In this document: one piece after another, positions 25,602 through 33,858 of the stretch
Layout of the letters: every line of letters begins with the position of its first letter
Numbering within the stretch: the first letter of the stretch is position 1
Source of the DNA: Streptomyces sp. LUP47B
GTDB lineage: Bacteria > Actinomycetota > Actinomycetes > Streptomycetales > Streptomycetaceae
Length of the DNA stretch: 64,000 bases
Assembly: GCF_001746295.1 (NCBI RefSeq)
Contig: NZ_MJAH01000005.1
Location: 241,723-305,722, forward strand
Direction: 5' to 3'
Position numbers and translations under genes: made by a program
Notes under the pieces: model-generated
What the model was told of the DNA's origin: nothing
Databases searched by the model: none
Seen by the model: only the letters and a program-made list of their open reading frames with translations

Positions 25602-27737
25602 TCAGCCCGTCGCGTCCACCAGCGCCAGCTCGTGCAGCCGCTCCGGCGGGCCCGGGCGGGCGTAGTACCAGCCCTGGGCCGTGTCGCAGCCCAGTATCCG
25701 CAACTGCTCGGCCTGGGCCCCGGTTTCGACCCCCTCGACCGTCACCGCGAGGTTCAGGCCGTGGGCGAGCGAAACGATACCCTCGACGATCTTGAGGTCG
25801 ACGGGATCGGCGGGGAACTGCTGCATGCTCTGGGTGAAGGAGCGGTCCAGCTTCAGAACGCTGACCGGGAGGCGGCGCAGGTTCGCCAGGTTCGAGTAGC
25901 CGGTGCCGAAGTCGTCCAGGGCGATGTCGACGCCCATCTCGGCGAGCCGGCGCAGCGGCTTGAGGAGGTCGTCGTCGGCGCCGATGAGGGCCGACTCCGT
26001 GACTTCGAGGCAGAGGGCGTCCGGCTCGACGCCGGCGCGCTCCAGGATGTCGACGGTGTCCTGGACGAGGCCGGGGTGGGTGAGCTGGCACGGCGAGAGG
26101 TTGACGTTGATCCTCAGGGGGCCGTTCTCCCCGTACCGTTCTCGCCATTCACGGGCTTGGCGTACCGACTGCTCCAGGACCCAGCGGCCGAGCGGCACGA
26201 TCAGCCCGGTGTGCTCGGCGAGCGGGATGAACCGGTCCGGGCCGAGCACCCCGTGCTGCGGATGCAGCCAGCGCACCAGCGCCTCGGCGCCCCGCACACT
26301 GCCGTCGCCGAGGTGGACCAGCGGCTGGTACTCGATGAAGAACTCGCCGCGGTCCAGGGCCGCGGGCAGCGCCGTGGTCAGCCCGTGCCGGGTGATGGCA
26401 CGGGCGTCGGCCTCCGGGTCGGCCAGCTCGAAGCGGTTGCCGCCCGCCGACTTGGCCCGGTACATGGTGATGTCGGCGCTGCGCAGGACCTCCGCCGGAC
26501 CCCGCTCGCCCGTGGGGCCCTCGACGATGCCGATGCTGCCGCGCACGGTCAGCTCACGGCCGTCGATACGGACCGGTGCGAGCAGCACGTTCATGATGCG
26601 CGCCGCGAGGTCGTCGACCTCGCTCTCGGTGTCGGGCCCGGTGGTCAGCGCCACGAACTCGTCACCGCCGAGCCGGGCCACCATCTCGCCCGGGGCGGTC
26701 GCACAGGACTGGAGCCGGTCGGCGACCTCGACGAGCAGCCGGTCGCCGGCCGCGTGGCCGAGGCTGTCGTTGATGGTCTTGAAGCCGTCGAGGTCGAGGT
26801 AGCACAGGCCGAACCGCTGGCCCTCGCCCGCGTTCAGCGCCTTCTCCAGGCGCTCGAAGAACAGCGTGCGGTTGGGCAGTCCGGTGAGCGCGTCGTGCGT
26901 GGCCTCGTAGCGCAGCCGGAGATTGAGCAGCCGGCGCTCGGTGGTGTCCTCCATGAGGGCGAGCTGGTACTGCGGGACGCCGTCGGCGTCGCGCAGCAGG
27001 GAGACCGTCAGGTTGGTCCACAGGACCGTTCCGTCCGGACGGTAGAAGGCCTTTTCGAGGTGGTAGTGCTCGCGGTCACCGCGGACGAGTTCGTCGTAGA
27101 GCGTCCAGGTCTGGGGGGCGTCCTCGGGGTGGATCCACTCCTGGACCCGGCGGCCGCGCATCGTCTGGTCGGAGACTCCGAACATGCGCAGCAGCGCGCC
27201 GTTGACCTGGAGGACGTTGCCGTCCAGGTCGGCGATGCCGATCCCTATGGCCGCGCCCTCGAACACCGCGCGGAACCGGGCCTCGGTCGCGTGCAGCGCC
27301 TGCGCCACCACGCCCTGCGCCTCGAGGGCGGCCTTCGCGATGGCCTCCTGCTCGGCCAGCGTCCGCTCCCGCAGCGCCTGCGCGAACCCGGCGGCCATGG
27401 CGTGCTGGAGGCGTGCGGAACGCGACCGCAGGTCCTCGCGGTCGCCGTCTCCGCCGCAGTACAGCACCAGATACGCGTCGACGCAGTCCAGGGAGCGGGT
27501 CAGCGCGTCCGGATCCGTGCAGTGCGCGTCGACGAGGGCGGCGCCGACCGCCCGGCCCGCGTCGGTGTCGACGACCCTGGCCGCGAGCGCCTCGCTCAAC
27601 CGGCGGGCCAGCGGCAGCAGTTGTTCCTCGAACTCCGGCCGGGTCGCGGACGTCGACGTCACCGGGAACACGGCCCGGCTCCAGATCGTCGCGAACCGGC
27701 GCAGTCTGTCCTCCGGCCCGTCCGGCTCGGCGATCAC
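25602..27737 (-). CDS. rmdA: Cyclic di-GMP turnover protein RmdA-type (PAS-GGDEF-EAL)
   Basis: 711-residue cytosolic protein: an N-terminal helical region (about 1-150), a PAS/PAC domain (about 150-270), GGDEF (about 275-440) and EAL (about 450-700). The cyclase signature RLGGDEF is intact at 357-361. The phosphodiesterase residues are intact too: EAL at 485-487, then DDFGTGYS and VEGVET. The architecture and neighbours match RmdA, a c-di-GMP phosphodiesterase controlling development in S. coelicolor. GTG at 27737 overlaps the stop of the upstream methyltransferase gene by 4 bp, so the two are translationally coupled. Symbol by architecture and context, not by alignment. Confidence 0.85.
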   Translation of the reverse strand: MIAEPDGPEDRLRRFATIWSRAVFPVTSTSATRPEFEEQLLPLARRLSEALAARVVDTDAGRAVGAALVDAHCTDPDALTRSLDCVDAYLVLYCGGDGDREDLRSRSARLQHAMAAGFAQALRERTLAEQEAIAKAALEAQGVVAQALHATEARFRAVFEGAAIGIGIADLDGNVLQVNGALLRMFGVSDQTMRGRRVQEWIHPEDAPQTWTLYDELVRGDREHYHLEKAFYRPDGTVLWTNLTVSLLRDADGVPQYQLALMEDTTERRLLNLRLRYEATHDALTGLPNRTLFFERLEKALNAGEGQRFGLCYLDLDGFKTINDSLGHAAGDRLLVEVADRLQSCATAPGEMVARLGGDEFVALTTGPDTESEVDDLAARIMNVLLAPVRIDGRELTVRGSIGIVEGPTGERGPAEVLRSADITMYRAKSAGGNRFELADPEADARAITRHGLTTALPAALDRGEFFIEYQPLVHLGDGSVRGAEALVRWLHPQHGVLGPDRFIPLAEHTGLIVPLGRWVLEQSVRQAREWRERYGENGPLRINVNLSPCQLTHPGLVQDTVDILERAGVEPDALCLEVTESALIGADDDLLKPLRRLAEMGVDIALDDFGTGYSNLANLRRLPVSVLKLDRSFTQSMQQFPADPVDLKIVEGIVSLAHGLNLAVTVEGVETGAQAEQLRILGCDTAQGWYYARPGPPERLHELALVDATG

Positions 27738-28555
27738 GCGGTACGCCCCACGCCGGCGAACCCGGAGAAGGCCCACGGATCCTCGTCGTCGGGGTTCCAG
27801 GTCGCCGACTCGGGCCGCCACCGCGGCGGCGACACCAGTCCCGGTTCCACCATGTCGTACCCCTCGAAGAACCGCGCGATCTCGTCGCGCGAGCGCATGA
27901 TCAGCGGGTTGCGGATGTCCTTGTACACGTCCACCGCCCCCTCGGTCCGCTCCTGCGGAAGCGGCATTCCCTCGTACGACGCGTGCGTGAGCACCAGCAG
28001 GCTGCCGGGCGCGAGTGCGTCGCGCAGCTGCGCCACCGCTCCGTAGGGGTCGTCCGCGTCTTCCACGAAGTGCAGTATGGCAACGAGAAGCAGTGCCACC
28101 GGCCGGTTCAGGTCGATCAGGCGCTGAACCTCGGGGCTGGCGAGGATCTCGCGGGGCTTGCGAAGGTCGGCGGCGACGACTCCCGCGTCCGCGTTGCCCT
28201 CCAGGACGGCCTGGCTGTGCGCGACGGCCACCGGGTCGTGGTCGACGTAGACGACACGGGCGCCGGCGCGGGCGCTCTGGGCGACCTCGTGGACGTTGCC
28301 GAAGGTCGGGATGCCGGAGCCGATGTCCAGGAACTGGGAGATGCCCTCCTCGGCGGCGAACCGCACCGCCCGCCGCAGGAAGGCCCGGTTGGCCTGCATG
28401 GTCTTCGGCAGCCCCGGTGCGAACTCCATGGCCCTGCGGGCCGCCTCGCGGTCGGCCTCGAAGTTGTGCGAACCGCCCAGGTAGAAGTCGTAGATACGCG
28501 AGACACTCGGCACCGAGATGTCGATGCTCCGGGGAGCCCAGGCGGGACGCTCCAT
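27734..28555 (-). CDS. DUF574-type SAM-dependent methyltransferase
   Basis: 273-residue member of the actinobacterial S-adenosylmethionine methyltransferase family PF04672 (DUF574). Family marks are RIYDFYLGGSHNFEADR near the N-terminus, SAM-binding FLDIGSGIPT, VYVDHDPVAV and LLVAILHFVEDADDP. The target is unknown; the family is greatly expanded in Streptomyces. ATG at 28555 has a GGAGAG ribosome binding site; an upstream TTG at 28567 is less likely. It is the first gene of a pair with rmdA, overlapping it by 4 bp. Confidence 0.87.
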   Translation of the reverse strand: MERPAWAPRSIDISVPSVSRIYDFYLGGSHNFEADREAARRAMEFAPGLPKTMQANRAFLRRAVRFAAEEGISQFLDIGSGIPTFGNVHEVAQSARAGARVVYVDHDPVAVAHSQAVLEGNADAGVVAADLRKPREILASPEVQRLIDLNRPVALLLVAILHFVEDADDPYGAVAQLRDALAPGSLLVLTHASYEGMPLPQERTEGAVDVYKDIRNPLIMRSRDEIARFFEGYDMVEPGLVSPPRWRPESATWNPDDEDPWAFSGFAGVGRTA

Positions 28556-28776
28556 GTATCTCTCCAAGGCGTAGACGATCCGGTGTTCGAGCTGAGGCTA
28601 CTGATCGGCCGCCAATGGAGCGAGCGGAAACGGAAATTGACCGTCCGTTCCCGGTCACTGCCTGCGGCACGTGCCGCCGCGCAACTCTGTGAACTCCCTA
28701 CGAAAAGTAGGCGCCGCACTCCGGAGAGTTCCGGAGCGGGCGCCGACTCGCGGGGAGTTGGGGGGAATCACGGCAA

Positions 28777-28819
28777 ACCGGCCCGCCCCCTCCGTGCGGC
28801 GCGGAGGGGGCGGGCCGGT
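28777..28819. terminator. 18-bp hairpin terminator after the lipoprotein gene
   Basis: Arms 28777-28794 and 28802-28819 are perfectly complementary over 18 bp around the loop TGCGGCG. The hairpin lies 19 bp downstream of the reverse-strand lipoprotein stop (28839). It is one of the strongest stems in the window. Confidence 0.88.
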
Positions 28820-28838
28820 GGTTCGGGCGGGACCGCCG

Positions 28839-29804
28839 TCACTTGTCGGAGACGCCGACCATGTCTCCGTTGGGACGGACGGCGTACCAGGTGCCGCCGA
28901 CGCCCTGGCCGTTGGTGTCGCCGGGCTGCTTGTCGGCCGCGAAGGTGTAGATGGGCGAGCAGTTGACCGTCTGCTGCTTGACGCCGTCGGAGCGGGTGAA
29001 GCTCATCAGGCCCTTCTTCTGGACGTCCTTGGTGTCGTTCGCCGACACCGGCCCCACGACCGGCCACTTCTCCAGGCAGGCACCGAGGCAGTTGGAGACC
29101 GGCTCGGGCCAGGCCTTGTCCTTGGCGAAGCGGTAGACCGTCATGCCGTTCTTGTCGACGACGATCTCACCCAGGTTGGGGTCGTTGCGCGTGGACAGTC
29201 CGGGCAGACTGGCGACCGACGCCTTCTTGCCCGTGGGCGCCAGCGCGTACCACTTGCCGCCCACGCCCTGGCCGGTCAGATCGCCGGCCTTGGTGTCCTT
29301 CGCATAGCGGTAGGCCGGCCAGCCGGCGATGGTCAGCTGCTTACTGCCGTCGGCCCGGGTCACCTCACCGAGCAGCGCCTTGTCGATACCGGCGCCGGCC
29401 GAGGCGTCGTTCGCGGGTACCGGCGGCCAGGCGGTCGCGCAGTCGCCGTTGCAGTTCGACTTCGGCGGCTCGGCGGTGTCCTCGTCGAAGCGGTAGAGGC
29501 TGTGACCGGCACTGTCGGTCAGCACGTCGCCGAGTTCGGCGTTCGCGGAGACCTCGAGCTTGCCGGCCGAGGCCGACTGGGCACCCAGGTTGCCCTGGCC
29601 ACCGCCCACGGTCGAGCTGGGGCTCGGGCTGGTACCGGTACCGATACCGGAGCCGACACCGCCGTAACCGCCCGCCGCCGCCGTGGCACCGACGTTCTGG
29701 CTGCCCACCGACGACGTGCCGCCTTCCTGACCGCACGCCGTCGTCAGCACCAGCACCGCCGCGGCGCCTGCCACGAGTGAGGCGTTCCGCCAGGAGGTCT
29801 TCAT
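28839..29804 (-). CDS. SCO0930-family lipoprotein
   Basis: 321-residue lipoprotein: a signal peptide with lipobox LTTAC (Cys near residue 24), a Gly/Ser-rich linker to about residue 80, then a tandem pair of lipoprotein repeat units (COG4315 type). Each unit contains a sequence like GHSLYRFDEDT or GMTVYRFAKD, a CxGxC motif (CNGDC; CLGAC) followed by W(P)PVxP, and GQGVGGxWYA. The function is unknown. ATG at 29804 follows GGGGAG; a TTG at 29810 is a weaker alternative. It is divergent from the proline-rich protein gene, across 261 bp that include an A/T-rich stretch near 29815-29826. Confidence 0.88.
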   Translation of the reverse strand: MKTSWRNASLVAGAAAVLVLTTACGQEGGTSSVGSQNVGATAAAGGYGGVGSGIGTGTSPSPSSTVGGGQGNLGAQSASAGKLEVSANAELGDVLTDSAGHSLYRFDEDTAEPPKSNCNGDCATAWPPVPANDASAGAGIDKALLGEVTRADGSKQLTIAGWPAYRYAKDTKAGDLTGQGVGGKWYALAPTGKKASVASLPGLSTRNDPNLGEIVVDKNGMTVYRFAKDKAWPEPVSNCLGACLEKWPVVGPVSANDTKDVQKKGLMSFTRSDGVKQQTVNCSPIYTFAADKQPGDTNGQGVGGTWYAVRPNGDMVGVSDK

Positions 29805-30065
29805 CGTCAACTCCCCATAATTAAAAAGGGTGTTGCAGCGCCCTGCTGCGCCGCCGCACGACCATGGGTACGCACCGGAGCAGGGGTTGTGTTCAACCGT
29901 CCCGAATATTTCTTTTCGGAAGCTGTGACCACACCCGCCTCAGACCGCACAGCTGTACCCCCCACCGGACGGACGCGCGCCCGGAATTCAAACATCGGGC
30001 GACCCCTTGTCCCTCCTTCGGGCCAATCTCTTCGCGCCCGCGCGTGTGAGGGCGTGGCAGGCCTC

Positions 30066-30701
30066 ATGATCTCCGTCGTGCATCGACCCGAATCACCCCA
30101 ATCCGCCTCCGCCATACGGGTGTTGGCCCTGCTGACGTTGACGTGGGCGCTCATCGGTCCCACGGCCGGGGTGGCCGAGGCGGATGCCTGCGCCTACGCC
30201 TCTGCCGGCCCCGACGGCGCGCAGGCGGTGGCGGTCGCCGGCAGTCCCACCTGGCCCACCTTCCCGCCGTGCCCGAAGCCCGAGCCGCCACCCCCGCCCA
30301 CTCCCACTCCGACACCCCCCGAGCCTCCGTGTACGCCGACTCCCCCTCCCGACCCCACGCCGACACCGACGGTGAAGCCGCCGAAGCCGGCACCGACCCC
30401 CGAGCCCCCGGAGCCACCGGCTCCCCCGCCGCCCGCGCCGGCACCGCAACCGGCCGCCCCGCGGCCGCGCCCCACACCGCCCCCCGCACCCACCCCGACA
30501 CCGGCCCCCACCCCGACCCCGACGCGGAAGCCGCCGCCCAGGCCGGCCCCGGCCCCCTCCGCGAGCCCGGTGACCTACCCGGCCTACCACCACGCGAAGG
30601 CGCCCGACCGGCGCACGCACAGCACGACCTCGCCCGTGATCTACGTCCTGCTCATCACCGCGCCCGCGGTGGTCGCCGTGGCCGCCCTGCGGCCCCGCTA
30701 G
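30066..30701 (+). CDS. Proline-rich, C-terminally anchored exported protein
   Basis: 211-residue low-complexity protein. A signal peptide-like segment (about 20-45, RVLALLTLTWALIGPTAGVAEA) is followed by a short Cys-containing region, then about 100 residues of Pro/Thr repeats (PTPTP, PKPAPTPEPPEP), and finally a single C-terminal transmembrane helix (about 187-208, VIYVLLITAPAVVAV) ending in RPR. It probably spans the cell wall with its tail in the membrane. The ATG at 30066 is inferred from the signal peptide; a longer frame to 29889 is open. A TTG-start gene follows 21 bp downstream. Confidence 0.65.
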   Translation: MISVVHRPESPQSASAIRVLALLTLTWALIGPTAGVAEADACAYASAGPDGAQAVAVAGSPTWPTFPPCPKPEPPPPPTPTPTPPEPPCTPTPPPDPTPTPTVKPPKPAPTPEPPEPPAPPPPAPAPQPAAPRPRPTPPPAPTPTPAPTPTPTRKPPPRPAPAPSASPVTYPAYHHAKAPDRRTHSTTSPVIYVLLITAPAVVAVAALRPR

Positions 30702-30722
30702 TGCCGATCCTGGAGGCACCCC

Positions 30723-31487
30723 TTGCCGGAATGGCTTGTTCTCATCCTCGCGATGCTGGCCGCGTGCGCCGTGGTGGTCGCCATCACGCTCATCCGCCAC
30801 AAGGCGGCGCCCGTGGACGAGGATCCCAGCGAGACCCCCGACGTCATCGAGTACATGACGATGTGGATCGGGGTGGTGTACGCCATCGTCCTGGGTCTGG
30901 CCATCGCGGGCGTGTGGGAGGCCCGCAGCGCAGCCCAGGACCACGTCCAGGCGGAGGCCCAGGCGCTGCACGAGATCTCGGAGCGGGTCCAGGTCTATCC
31001 GGCCGGCACCCGTGACCGCATTCGGAACGATGTCAACGCCTATGTCGGACACGTCGTCACCACCGAGTGGAAGGAGATGGCCGACCACCGCCGCATGACG
31101 GCGCGCGGCACCGAACTCCTCGACCGGATGCGCACGGACGTCACCTCCTACCAGCCGAGGACCGACTTCGAGGCGCAGGCCTACCAGCCGCTCGTGGACC
31201 AGGTGGCGGCCGTGGACCAGGCCCGCAACGCCCGTGCCGACTCGGTCGAGCCCACCATGCCCGGGGTGGTGTGGTTCGGTCTGCTGGGCGGCGGTGTCGT
31301 CACCATCGGCATGGTCTTCGCGCTGCAGATCCGGCGTACGACACGCGAGCTGATCCTGGCCGGCCTGTTCTCCGCTCTGATCGCCTTCCTGCTCTTCCTG
31401 ATCTGGGACTTCGACGCCCCCTACAGCCGTGGCATCACGGCGTCGGCGGAGCCGTTCTTCGCCCTCTTCCCGGGCATCAAGGGCTGA
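30723..31487 (+). CDS. DUF4239-type membrane protein
   Basis: 254-residue integral membrane protein with helices near residues 4-24, 46-64, 183-202 and 212-230 and a central soluble helical region rich in Glu/Arg (QAEAQALHEISERVQ). It fits the DUF4239 (bestrophin-like) family, whose function is not established. The start is a TTG at 30723, chosen because GGAGG lies at 30712-30716. It sits 21 bp after the proline-rich gene, so the two form an operon within an envelope-related block. Confidence 0.8.
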   Translation: MPEWLVLILAMLAACAVVVAITLIRHKAAPVDEDPSETPDVIEYMTMWIGVVYAIVLGLAIAGVWEARSAAQDHVQAEAQALHEISERVQVYPAGTRDRIRNDVNAYVGHVVTTEWKEMADHRRMTARGTELLDRMRTDVTSYQPRTDFEAQAYQPLVDQVAAVDQARNARADSVEPTMPGVVWFGLLGGGVVTIGMVFALQIRRTTRELILAGLFSALIAFLLFLIWDFDAPYSRGITASAEPFFALFPGIKG

Positions 31488-31692
31488 CGGCGTCCCACCG
31501 CGGGCACATCCGGGGACGTCCGGCGTCCGACACACCGTCGGCGTCCCCCGACCGGCCCACACGCGTGCCCCATTCGGAGCGACAGCGATCGCGCGGACGT
31601 ACACCTGTTCCTAGCGTTTCGGTCATCGAGGTGCATTTCTGACCAAGGCGGAAAAGGTCCGCAGCTGCTCCTCGGGGACCGGAGGAACCACC

Positions 31693-32229
31693 ATGCGCGC
31701 GATACGCGTCGCTTCGGCCGCACTGCTGGGCGCGACCGCCCTGTCCTTCGCCGCACCGGCCGCCGTGGCGAAGGCCGACACCAGCATCACGCCCTTCGGC
31801 TTCAGCGTCCTGCCCTCGACCATCGCCGCGGGCGGACAGGTGGCGCTCCTGCTGGAACGGAACCACGGCGGCTGCAGGGGTTCGGCGACCGTCACCTCGG
31901 ACGTCCTCGACACGGTCGTCATCCCGCCGCACAAGAGCTACGCGACGGCCATCGTCGACTGGGACGCCAGACCCGGTTCGGTGTACCGGGTGACGTTCAC
32001 CTGCGACGGCGTGAGCGGGTCCACGCGTGTGACCATCGCCGGCGGCCGCCCGGACGGTCCCACACCGGTGCCGCTCCATCCCGACCACGGTGTGCAGGCC
32101 GGTGAGGGCGGCAGCAGCATCGCCGGGTTCGACCTCAAGGAGCTCGGGATGGGCGCCGCGCTGATCACGGGGTCGATCGGAGCGGCGTACTACTTCTCCC
32201 GTCGTCGCCCCGGCGAGGACGACGCGTGA
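31693..32229 (+). CDS. Tail-anchored exported protein, paralogue A
   Basis: 178-residue protein: signal peptide (about 1-27, ending AAPAAVAKA), a compact beta-rich domain with two cysteines (GGCRGSATVTSD and FTCDG), a Gly/Pro-rich linker, and a C-terminal transmembrane segment (about 150-168) followed by SRRRPGEDDA. The layout and the GGQ...GCxGxATxxSD core match the protein encoded at 32332-32823, so they are paralogues. The tail resembles a sortase sorting signal but there is no LPxTG. A class F sortase lies 0.9 kb downstream. Function unknown. Confidence 0.78.
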   Translation: MRAIRVASAALLGATALSFAAPAAVAKADTSITPFGFSVLPSTIAAGGQVALLLERNHGGCRGSATVTSDVLDTVVIPPHKSYATAIVDWDARPGSVYRVTFTCDGVSGSTRVTIAGGRPDGPTPVPLHPDHGVQAGEGGSSIAGFDLKELGMGAALITGSIGAAYYFSRRRPGEDDA

Positions 32230-32331
32230 CGGCTCCGCCGGGCGCGCAGACCTCCGCCCCGGTCGTTCCTCTCGGAATCCGGGGCGAAGGCCTGTGCCAC
32301 GTGCGGTCGGACGTCTCCGAAGGGGCGGAGA

Positions 32332-32823
32332 TCAGATGTGCTTCTCGGACCGCCGGCGCATCCAGAACACGCCGCCGCCGACGACGGCCAGGGCCACGAG
32401 GCCGCCGCCGATGGCCATGTCGGTCGGGGTGGCCCCGGTGGAGCTGCTGCCGCCGAGGCCACCGCGGACTCCGCCGATGACGGTGAAGGCCGTGGGGTTG
32501 ATCACGGTGCCGTTGCCGCAGACGACGCTGATGCTGTGCGATCCCGTGGACGCGTTCCGATTGACCGTGGCGCGCCCCGTCGCCAGGTTGTTGCCCCCCG
32601 TCCTCAGCCTGATCGTCCGGAACGCGTCCGAGCTCGCGGTGGCGTTGCCGGTGCAGTTGTTGACGGTGATGGTCAGTTGTCCGCCCCGGGCGATGACATT
32701 GGGCAGGGCGACGACATTGCTGGGGCTCAGGTTCATGCCGTCCCGCGCGACGGCCGCCGGGGCGGCGAGTCCGAGCACGGCGACCGCGGCGCCGGCGGCT
32801 GCCAGGGCACGAGTAGTACGCAT
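32332..32823 (-). CDS. Tail-anchored exported protein, paralogue B
   Basis: 163-residue protein with the same plan as the gene at 31693: signal peptide (about 1-26, AAPAAVA), a domain with IARGGQLTITVNNCTGNATASSD and a second cysteine in SVVCGNG, a Gly/Ser linker, then a transmembrane segment (about 137-155) and a WMRRRSEKHI tail. It is convergent with paralogue A. The ATG at 32823 is preceded by a GGAGGA ribosome binding site. No LPxTG motif is seen ahead of the hydrophobic tail. Confidence 0.8.
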   Translation of the reverse strand: MRTTRALAAAGAAVAVLGLAAPAAVARDGMNLSPSNVVALPNVIARGGQLTITVNNCTGNATASSDAFRTIRLRTGGNNLATGRATVNRNASTGSHSISVVCGNGTVINPTAFTVIGGVRGGLGGSSSTGATPTDMAIGGGLVALAVVGGGVFWMRRRSEKHI

Positions 32824-33156
32824 GTGAATCCTCCGCGGGAGACGCCCCGGGAACGGTCCCCGGTGGATCGGCGAGAAAACGCCTCCCAGAATGACCCTCA
32901 GATGCCGTGCGCAAGCCCGCATTTCGGCATTGGGCCGTACTGGTGAGAGGACACGCCGAACGAAAAGCGCACAATCGGATATCTCCGCAGGTCACGGGCC
33001 GTCAGAAAATTCCTGCTCACGGCAACTCGGATGGCGCACCACCCGCGTCCCGGCGCCACCCGTTCGCCGCCGACCCGTCGCCGGTTCCGCGCGCGGGACT
33101 TAGCGTTCTCGTATGCGCGAATGACGTGGCGACGGCCGCGTCGAGAGGGGAAGTCA
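32824..33156. promoter_or_regulatory. Divergent intergenic region between paralogue B and sortase
   Basis: 333 bp without a convincing gene; the sortase frame stays open upstream to 33031 but lacks a ribosome binding site there. A TAGCGTT element at 33101-33107 lies 50 bp before the sortase start. The same heptamer occurs at 31612-31618 before paralogue A, and GGCGTTTTCTCG lies on the reverse strand at 32872-32883 before paralogue B. These may be -10-like elements; otherwise nothing is seen. Confidence 0.35.
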
Positions 33157-33828
33157 ATGTCTGCGTCCGAGCTGGCCGGGCTGGCCGAAGAGGAGGAGCA
33201 GCGGAAGAAGCGCGCTCCCTGGGGCGTGATAGCGCTTGTTCTGCTGACCGGTCTGGCGCTCATTCGGAACGGTTCCGGGGAGTTCGACGTCGGCCCGCCG
33301 CAGCCCGCGTCGGCGGCCGCGGCGGACAGCCGGGTGCACGGCTCCGCCTTCGGCAACGCCCCCGCTCCCCTGCCGTACGCCGCGCCCGACCGGGTCTCCA
33401 TCCCGACGATCCGGGTCGACGCGCCGATGGTGCCGGTCGGCCTGGACTCGGACGGCTGGGTCGGCGCGCCGCCGCCGGAGGACCCGAATCTGGCCGGCTG
33501 GTTCACCGGCGCGGTCTCCCCCGGCGAGAAGGGCACCGCGGTCGTCGTCGGCCATGTCGACAACAAACAGGGCCCCGCCGTGTTCTACGGACTCGGGGCC
33601 CTGAAGAAGGGAAATCGCGTCGAGATCAGGCGCAAGGACGGAAAGACGGCAGTCTTCGAGATCTACGGCATCGAGGTCTTCGAGAAGAACAATTTCCCCG
33701 GAGACCGTGTCTACGGCTCCAAGGGAACCCCCGAATTGCGGGTCATCACCTGCGGGGGCGGATTTTCCAAGAACAACGGCTACGACGGAAACGTCGTCGC
33801 CTTCGCCCGCCTGGTCGAGGTTCGCTGA
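33157..33828 (+). CDS. Class F sortase
   Basis: 223-residue membrane-anchored transpeptidase of the class F sortase family. A short cytoplasmic N-terminus (ELAGLAEEEEQRKK) and one transmembrane segment (about 24-38) are followed by a linker and the sortase beta-barrel (about 80-220). The catalytic histidine is in VVVGHVDNKQGP and the cysteine in RVITCGGGF. ATG at 33157 follows GAGAGGGGAAG. Class F enzymes attach LPxTG-type proteins to the wall or have unknown substrates; the tail-anchored paralogues next door are candidate clients despite lacking LPxTG. A hairpin terminator overlaps its 3' end. Confidence 0.92.
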   Translation: MSASELAGLAEEEEQRKKRAPWGVIALVLLTGLALIRNGSGEFDVGPPQPASAAAADSRVHGSAFGNAPAPLPYAAPDRVSIPTIRVDAPMVPVGLDSDGWVGAPPPEDPNLAGWFTGAVSPGEKGTAVVVGHVDNKQGPAVFYGLGALKKGNRVEIRRKDGKTAVFEIYGIEVFEKNNFPGDRVYGSKGTPELRVITCGGGFSKNNGYDGNVVAFARLVEVR

Positions 33829-33850
33829 GAGTTCCCCGACCAGGCGGGCG
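33804..33850. terminator. 14-bp hairpin at the end of the sortase gene
   Basis: Arms 33804-33817 and 33837-33850 are perfectly complementary; the 19-nt loop includes the sortase stop codon. It lies between the convergent sortase and deacetylase genes and could terminate both. Confidence 0.7.
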
Positions 33851-33858
33851 CGATCCGG

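Noticed and set aside
25308..28046. 912-residue forward ORF opposite rmdA
   Set aside because: Antisense shadow composed of Val/Arg/Gly/Asp runs, covering a clear PAS-GGDEF-EAL gene on the other strand.
29889..30065. N-terminal extension of the proline-rich protein
   Set aside because: The frame is open, but the extension has no ribosome binding site and would place the signal peptide far inside the protein.
31600..33110. Shared TAGCGTT promoter motif as proof of a common sigma factor
   Set aside because: The heptamer occurs before two genes and only a relaxed version before the third, with no matching -35 element; too weak to claim.
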